18,772 bases of DNA from CAYZWU01 sp964482235 (lineage in GTDB: Bacteria; Planctomycetota; B15-G4; CAYZWU01): assembly GCA_964482235.1 (NCBI GenBank), contig CAYZWU010000079.1:1-18772 (forward strand), given 5' to 3'. Positions 15,226 to 18,772 of the stretch are shown one piece after another; position 1 is the stretch's first letter, and each line of letters begins with the position of its first letter. Under the pieces are notes generated by a model. That model ran no database searches. It was not told where the DNA came from and worked only from the letters and a program-made list of their open reading frames with translations. Position numbers and translations under genes: made by a program.

Positions 15226-15501
15226 ATGTGTCTTGCCGTGCCAGGAAGGATCGTTTCTCTCTCCGTCGAGGACGGGTTTCCGTCAGGTGAAGTGGACTTC
15301 CAGGGAAGCCGCGTCGAAGCGAGCTTCGCCCTCGTCCCCCACGCCCGGATCAATGACTGGGTCCTGGTGCATGCGGGCTTCGCCCTCACCATCCTGGACG
15401 AGGAAGAGGCCAGGGAAACGTGGAGCTACCTCGAGGAGGCCGGAATCGCGGCGCAGCTACCCTACGGCGCGCAAGGCGACCCACCCGGATCAAGGGCGTG
15501 A
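15226..15501 (+). CDS. hypC: Hydrogenase maturation chaperone HypC
   Basis: The gene encodes 91 aa and begins MCLAVPGRIVSL. Cys2, exposed after removal of the initiator Met, is the essential residue that holds the iron unit and later contacts the hydrogenase large subunit. HypC and HypD together carry the Fe(CN)2CO precursor. The rest fits the small beta-barrel HypC/HupF fold (VDFQGSRVEASFALV, then INDWVLVHAGFALTILDEEEA). The length is typical. AAGGAG in the last hypF codons serves as ribosome site, and the genes are four nt apart, so translation is probably coupled. Confidence 0.95.
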   Translation: MCLAVPGRIVSLSVEDGFPSGEVDFQGSRVEASFALVPHARINDWVLVHAGFALTILDEEEARETWSYLEEAGIAAQLPYGAQGDPPGSRA

Positions 15502-15548
15502 ATGGACCGGATGCTGCCGAAAGAGCGGAGCTCATTCTTGGAGAAACG

Positions 15549-16628
15549 ATGGTGACAACGAAGAACAAGACAGGCCGGCCGACCGAGGAGATCGCCCGGC
15601 TTTGCGCCGGACGCGAGACGATCCGCCTGATGGAAGTCTGCGGCACTCACACCGTCTCCCTGTTCCGCAGCGGTATCCGATCGCTCCTTCCCCCTTCACT
15701 TCGGCTCGTGAGCGGGCCTGGCTGCCCGGTCTGCGTCACGTCGCAGGGCTACATCGATGCGGCGCTCGACGCGGCCGGGATCGAGGGCGTGGCGATCTGC
15801 ACCTACGGCGACATGGTGCGCGTGCCCGGCCGGCGCGGCAGCCTGGAGCAGAGCCGCGCCCGCGGGGCGAACATCGTCGTCTGCTACTCGATCCTCGACA
15901 GCCTGCGCTATGCGGAGAAGCACCCCGATCAGCAGGTGATCTTCCTCTCCGTCGGATTCGAGACCACGGCGCCGTCGGCAGCCGCGGCCGTCATCGAGGC
16001 AAAGCGGCGGAAGATCGACAACTTCTTCCTTCTCTGCGGACACAAGCTCGTGATGCCGGCGCTGAACACCCTGCTCGCCGGCAACGACCTGCCGATCGAC
16101 GGATTCCTGCTTCCGGGCCATGTGAGCGTGATCATCGGTTCGGACGCCTACGGCGATCTCGTGGAGAAGCACGGCAAGTGTTGCGTCATCGCGGGATTCG
16201 AGCCGGGACAGATCATGTCCGGGATCGAAGCACTGGCCAGGCAGGCGGCCGAGGGATCGCCGCGCCTCGAGAACGTCTACGGCGTTGCCGTCACTCCGGA
16301 GGGAAATTGCCGGGCGCGGGAGTGCATGGAGCAGGTCTTCGAGGAAGCGGACGCGGTGTGGCGCGCCATGGGAACGATCCCGAAAAGCGGGCTCGACCTG
16401 AACGAGGACTATCGCGACTTCGATGCGATCGGACGCTTCGGCCTGAGGATCGGGAGGGATTATGATCCGCCGGGATGCCGCTGCGGCGAGGTGATCCAGG
16501 GCAAGGTCGAGCCGAGCGAATGCGCCCTCTTCGGCAAGGAGTGCACGAATCACAACCCCGTGGGCCCCTGCATGGTGAGCAGCGAAGGAACCTGCGCGGC
16601 CTGGTACCGCTATGGAGGAGAACGATGA
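15549..16628 (+). CDS. hypD: Hydrogenase maturation iron-sulfur scaffold HypD
   Basis: The gene encodes 359 aa, the normal length. HypD is the redox-active scaffold on which iron receives CN and CO, working with HypC and HypE. Conserved features are C31 in MEVCGTHT, C59 and C62 in SGPGCPVC (the proposed redox/iron site), GFETTAP, CGHKLVMP and LPGHVSVIIG. A C-terminal Cys-rich region (C310, C312, C325, C332, C341, C349) should supply the [4Fe-4S] ligands. The ATG at 15549 is chosen over an upstream in-frame start at 15420, which lies inside hypC; GGAG sits five nt before the chosen ATG. The 47-nt gap from hypC is the largest in the operon. The last four bases overlap the hypE start. Confidence 0.95.
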   Translation: MVTTKNKTGRPTEEIARLCAGRETIRLMEVCGTHTVSLFRSGIRSLLPPSLRLVSGPGCPVCVTSQGYIDAALDAAGIEGVAICTYGDMVRVPGRRGSLEQSRARGANIVVCYSILDSLRYAEKHPDQQVIFLSVGFETTAPSAAAAVIEAKRRKIDNFFLLCGHKLVMPALNTLLAGNDLPIDGFLLPGHVSVIIGSDAYGDLVEKHGKCCVIAGFEPGQIMSGIEALARQAAEGSPRLENVYGVAVTPEGNCRARECMEQVFEEADAVWRAMGTIPKSGLDLNEDYRDFDAIGRFGLRIGRDYDPPGCRCGEVIQGKVEPSECALFGKECTNHNPVGPCMVSSEGTCAAWYRYGGER

Positions 16629-17638
16629 ACAACGACGACCGGGTGATGCTGGCCCATGGCGGCGGCGGAGAGCTGACACGGACGCTGCTCTCGAAGCACA
16701 TCCTCCCGAAGCTCGGCAACGAGTTCCTCGATCCCCTCTTCGACTCGGCCCTCCTGCCGCCGATCGAGGGGAAGATCTGCTTCACCACCGATGCATTCGT
16801 TGTGCAGCCTCTCTTCTTTCCGGGCGGCGACATCGGCCGCCTCGCCGTCTGCGGCACAATCAACGACCTGGCCGTCATGGGAGCCAGGCCGCTGGTCCTG
16901 AGCCTGGCGCTCGTCCTCGAGGAAGGGCTGCGCCTCCCCGATCTGGATCGCGTGATCGACTCGATCGCCGAGGCGGCGAAGGAAGCCGGCGTGCGCGTCG
17001 TCACGGGCGACACCAAGGTCGTGGAGCGCAGGGGAGAGGGCGGCATGACCGTCACAACGGCCGGCATCGGGGTGATGTGGAACGACTTTTCCCTGGGCAC
17101 CGGCCGGATCGAACCGGGCGACGCGGTGCTGATCAGCGGGGGAATCGCGGAGCACGGGCTGGCCGTTCTCTCGGCCAGGGAGGGGCTCGGCCTGAGCACG
17201 GAGATCCGGAGCGACGCTGCTCCCCTCGCCGGGCTCGTGGCAGACCTTCTCGACGAGTGCCGAAACGTCCGCTTCATCCGGGATCCCACGCGGGGCGGCG
17301 TTGCCGGCCTGCTGGCCGATCTCGTGGAGGAGAGCGGGTACGGCGTTGAGATTCTCGAGGAGTCGATACCGATCACTCCCGCTGTCCGGCACGCATCGGA
17401 GCTGCTCGGACTCGATCCGCTGACCGTGGCCAACGAGGGCAAGATCGTTGTCGTCGTGGCGGCGGACGAGGCGGACCGGGCCCTTGCCGCGTGCCGCGCC
17501 CACCCGCTGGGCCGCGATGCCGCCGCTGTGGGCAGGATCGTGGAGGCGAATCCGCCGCTGCCGGAGCTGGTCACGCGGATCGGCGGCCGGCTGATGATCC
17601 GCCGCCCCTATGGAGAGGAGCTCCCTAGAATCTGCTGA
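16625..17638 (+). CDS. hypE: Hydrogenase maturation carbamoyl dehydratase HypE
   Basis: The gene encodes 337 aa. HypE is an ATP-dependent member of the PurM/SelD superfamily. It dehydrates the thiocarboxamide placed on its C-terminal cysteine by HypF to a thiocyanate and hands the cyanide to the HypC-HypD iron. It is visible here as the N-terminal HGGGGE loop (11-16), TTDAFVVQP (54-62), GTINDLAVMGA (77-87), GDTKVV (128-133) and the invariant C-terminal PRIC with Cys as last residue. The ATG at 16625 overlaps the hypD stop in ATGA, with GGAGGAG just upstream. The intact C-terminus and all ATP-site motifs suggest an active enzyme. Confidence 0.95.
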   Translation: MNNDDRVMLAHGGGGELTRTLLSKHILPKLGNEFLDPLFDSALLPPIEGKICFTTDAFVVQPLFFPGGDIGRLAVCGTINDLAVMGARPLVLSLALVLEEGLRLPDLDRVIDSIAEAAKEAGVRVVTGDTKVVERRGEGGMTVTTAGIGVMWNDFSLGTGRIEPGDAVLISGGIAEHGLAVLSAREGLGLSTEIRSDAAPLAGLVADLLDECRNVRFIRDPTRGGVAGLLADLVEESGYGVEILEESIPITPAVRHASELLGLDPLTVANEGKIVVVVAADEADRALAACRAHPLGRDAAAVGRIVEANPPLPELVTRIGGRLMIRRPYGEELPRIC

Positions 17639-17660
17639 GCCGTGGGAAGGAAAGCAGCCG

Positions 17661-18044
17661 ATGCACGAGATGTCGATCGCCGAAGCCCTTGTCGAACAGC
17701 TCGTCCGTATTGCCGATGAGAACGGCATGGCGCGGATCGAGAGCGTGGAGATCGACGTGGGCGCCATGCAGCTCGTCGTTCCCGAGGCGCTCGACCTCGC
17801 CTTCAACCTTGCGAGCGAGGGGACGGTCGCCGCAGGAGCCCGGCTGATCCAGAGGGAAATGGCCGTCCGCGCCGTCTGCCGCAGCTGCGGCCACGAGTTC
17901 GCCCCGGAGATCGGCTGCTACCTCTGCCCCGAGTGCTCGCTGTCCGACGCGGCAATCGTGGAGGGCGGGGAAATCGTTCTGCGAACGGTTTGCGGTCCGG
18001 AAAAGTCAGAACAATCCGAAGGAAAGGAAGAGGTCGTCAGATGA
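17661..18044 (+). CDS. hypA: Nickel chaperone HypA
   Basis: The gene encodes 127 aa. HypA binds nickel through its N-terminal MHE motif (His2) and, with HypB, inserts it into the hydrogenase large subunit after iron. The zinc ribbon is intact: C73-x2-C76-x12-C89-x2-C92, the standard positions, with an additional C86 forming a C-x2-C-x2-C run (CYLCPEC). The start MHEMSIAEAL at 17661 is the family's conserved N-terminus and rules out a start inside hypE. The C-terminal tail is charged (SEQSEGKEEVV). It lies 22 nt after hypE and overlaps hypB by four bases. Transcribing hypAB after hypE differs from the E. coli hypABCDE order. Confidence 0.95.
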   Translation: MHEMSIAEALVEQLVRIADENGMARIESVEIDVGAMQLVVPEALDLAFNLASEGTVAAGARLIQREMAVRAVCRSCGHEFAPEIGCYLCPECSLSDAAIVEGGEIVLRTVCGPEKSEQSEGKEEVVR

Positions 18045-18703
18045 AGATCCAGGTCATCGAAAACGTGCTGAAGGACAACGACGCCGTGGCCCGCTCCGTC
18101 CGGTCGCGGTTCGAGGCGGCGCGAATCCTTGCGCTGAACATCACGAGCGCGCCGGGCAGCGGCAAGACGACGCTGCTGGAAAGAACGATCTCCCTGTTCC
18201 AGCCGGAGGACCGTTGCGCCGTTCTCGTGGGCGACCTGCAGACGTCGCGCGATGCCGAGCGTCTTGCCGTCTCCGCATCGGAAACGGTGCAGATCAACAC
18301 GGGACGGGGCTGCCACCTCTCCGCCGCGCAGGTTTCCGAGGGTCTCGACTCCATCGACCTCGATGGGATCTCGACGGTCTTCATCGAGAACGTGGGCAAC
18401 ATGGTCTGCCCGGCCGGCTTCGACCTGGGCGAGCAGAAGCGCGTGGCCATGCTGAGCCTACCCGAGGGCGACGACAAGGTGGCCAAGTACCCCACCCTCT
18501 TCCAGCCGGCCGACGTGATCCTGCTCAACAAGATCGATCTCAAGGGTGTTCTCGACTACGACCTCGCCCGCGTGCGCGACGACCTCTCGAGGATCAACAC
18601 CCGGGCGCCCCTCATCCCTCTCTCGGCCAGGACCGGCGAAGGGATGGACGAGTGGATCGGATGGCTCGAAGAGTGCCGCTCCGAGCGCACGAAATGGATG
18701 TGA
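18041..18703 (+). CDS. hypB: Nickel-insertion GTPase HypB
   Basis: The gene encodes 220 aa. HypB is a SIMIBI-class GTPase that drives nickel delivery with HypA. The P-loop is APGSGKTT (37-44), followed by VGDLQTSRDAERL. The dimer-interface metal site residues C91/H92 (GRGCHLSAAQV) and C123 (NMVCPAGFDLGE) are present, and the base-specificity motif is NKID (163-166). There is no His-rich stretch and no N-terminal CxxCGC nickel site, so it is the minimal form without nickel storage. The ATG at 18041 is inside the hypA stop (ATGA). About 70 nt remain to the window edge, with no terminator seen, so the operon may continue. Confidence 0.94.
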   Translation: MKIQVIENVLKDNDAVARSVRSRFEAARILALNITSAPGSGKTTLLERTISLFQPEDRCAVLVGDLQTSRDAERLAVSASETVQINTGRGCHLSAAQVSEGLDSIDLDGISTVFIENVGNMVCPAGFDLGEQKRVAMLSLPEGDDKVAKYPTLFQPADVILLNKIDLKGVLDYDLARVRDDLSRINTRAPLIPLSARTGEGMDEWIGWLEECRSERTKWM

Positions 18704-18772
18704 TCGCCATTCCTTGATTCCAACCCAGACTCAACAGATATAACAGGAGTTTCAGAGATAGGGCGCCTAAAA

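Noticed and set aside
12879..15392. A very long open frame on the minus strand opposite hypF.
   Set aside because: It mirrors the codons of hypF, which has every family motif. GC-rich genes often leave antisense frames open, and the translation shows no recognisable domain.
14480..16465. A 661-codon open frame on the plus strand across hypF, hypC and hypD.
   Set aside because: It is out of frame with three clearly real genes, and its product is Arg/Gly/Pro-rich low-complexity sequence, as expected for a GC-rich shadow frame.
18704..18772. A following gene or terminator after hypB.
   Set aside because: No stem with a T-tract and no start codon with a good ribosome site could be supported in the remaining 69 nt.

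Overview
The window (18,772 bp, GC-rich throughout) looks like the chromosome of a GC-rich, Gram-negative-type bacterium known mainly from metagenomes. The two large secreted proteins carry FG-GAP, right-handed beta-helix, immune-inhibitor-A-like and C-terminal beta-sandwich modules. Such architectures are typical of Planctomycetes and of FCB-type candidate phyla (Eisenbacteria, Krumholzibacteria, Latescibacteria). That placement is inference from style, not from a marker gene. No rRNA, tRNA, CRISPR array, insertion sequence or phage gene was recognised.

Layout. Positions 3-965 (+) hold the 3' end of a signalling protein: repeats, a Lys/Ala/Pro-rich linker and a receiver domain. Converging on it is an FGGY sugar kinase of the xylulokinase type (981-2480, -). 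A divergent intergenic region with an inverted repeat separates xylB from a secreted M28 zinc aminopeptidase (2737-5283, +), which ends at a strong intrinsic terminator. Next comes a phosphate pair on the + strand: a PhoU-like DUF47 protein (5447-6088) and a Pit-type phosphate permease (about 6132-7292) whose 5' end lacks a normal start codon. Then come three minus-strand genes: an iron-sulfur-flavoprotein-like oxidoreductase (7303-7887), a PocR-PAS-coiled-coil-HPt sensor protein whose HPt domain has lost its histidine (8045-9754), and a secreted FG-GAP/beta-helix protein (10019-12637).

The last third (12885-18703, +) is one compact operon, hypF-hypC-hypD-hypE-hypA-hypB, with 4-bp ATGA overlaps at two junctions and gaps of at most 47 nt elsewhere. 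It encodes the complete general maturation set for [NiFe] hydrogenase. HypF and HypE make the cyanide ligand, HypC and HypD assemble the Fe(CN)2CO unit, and HypA and HypB deliver nickel. No hydrogenase structural subunit lies inside the window, so the client enzyme must be encoded elsewhere, possibly just downstream.

The observations most worth a second look are the broken or non-canonical start of the phosphate permease, the HPt domain without a phosphoacceptor histidine, the structured leader of the PocR gene, and the inverted repeat between the divergent xylB and peptidase genes. All functional calls come from reading motifs by eye; no database search was possible.
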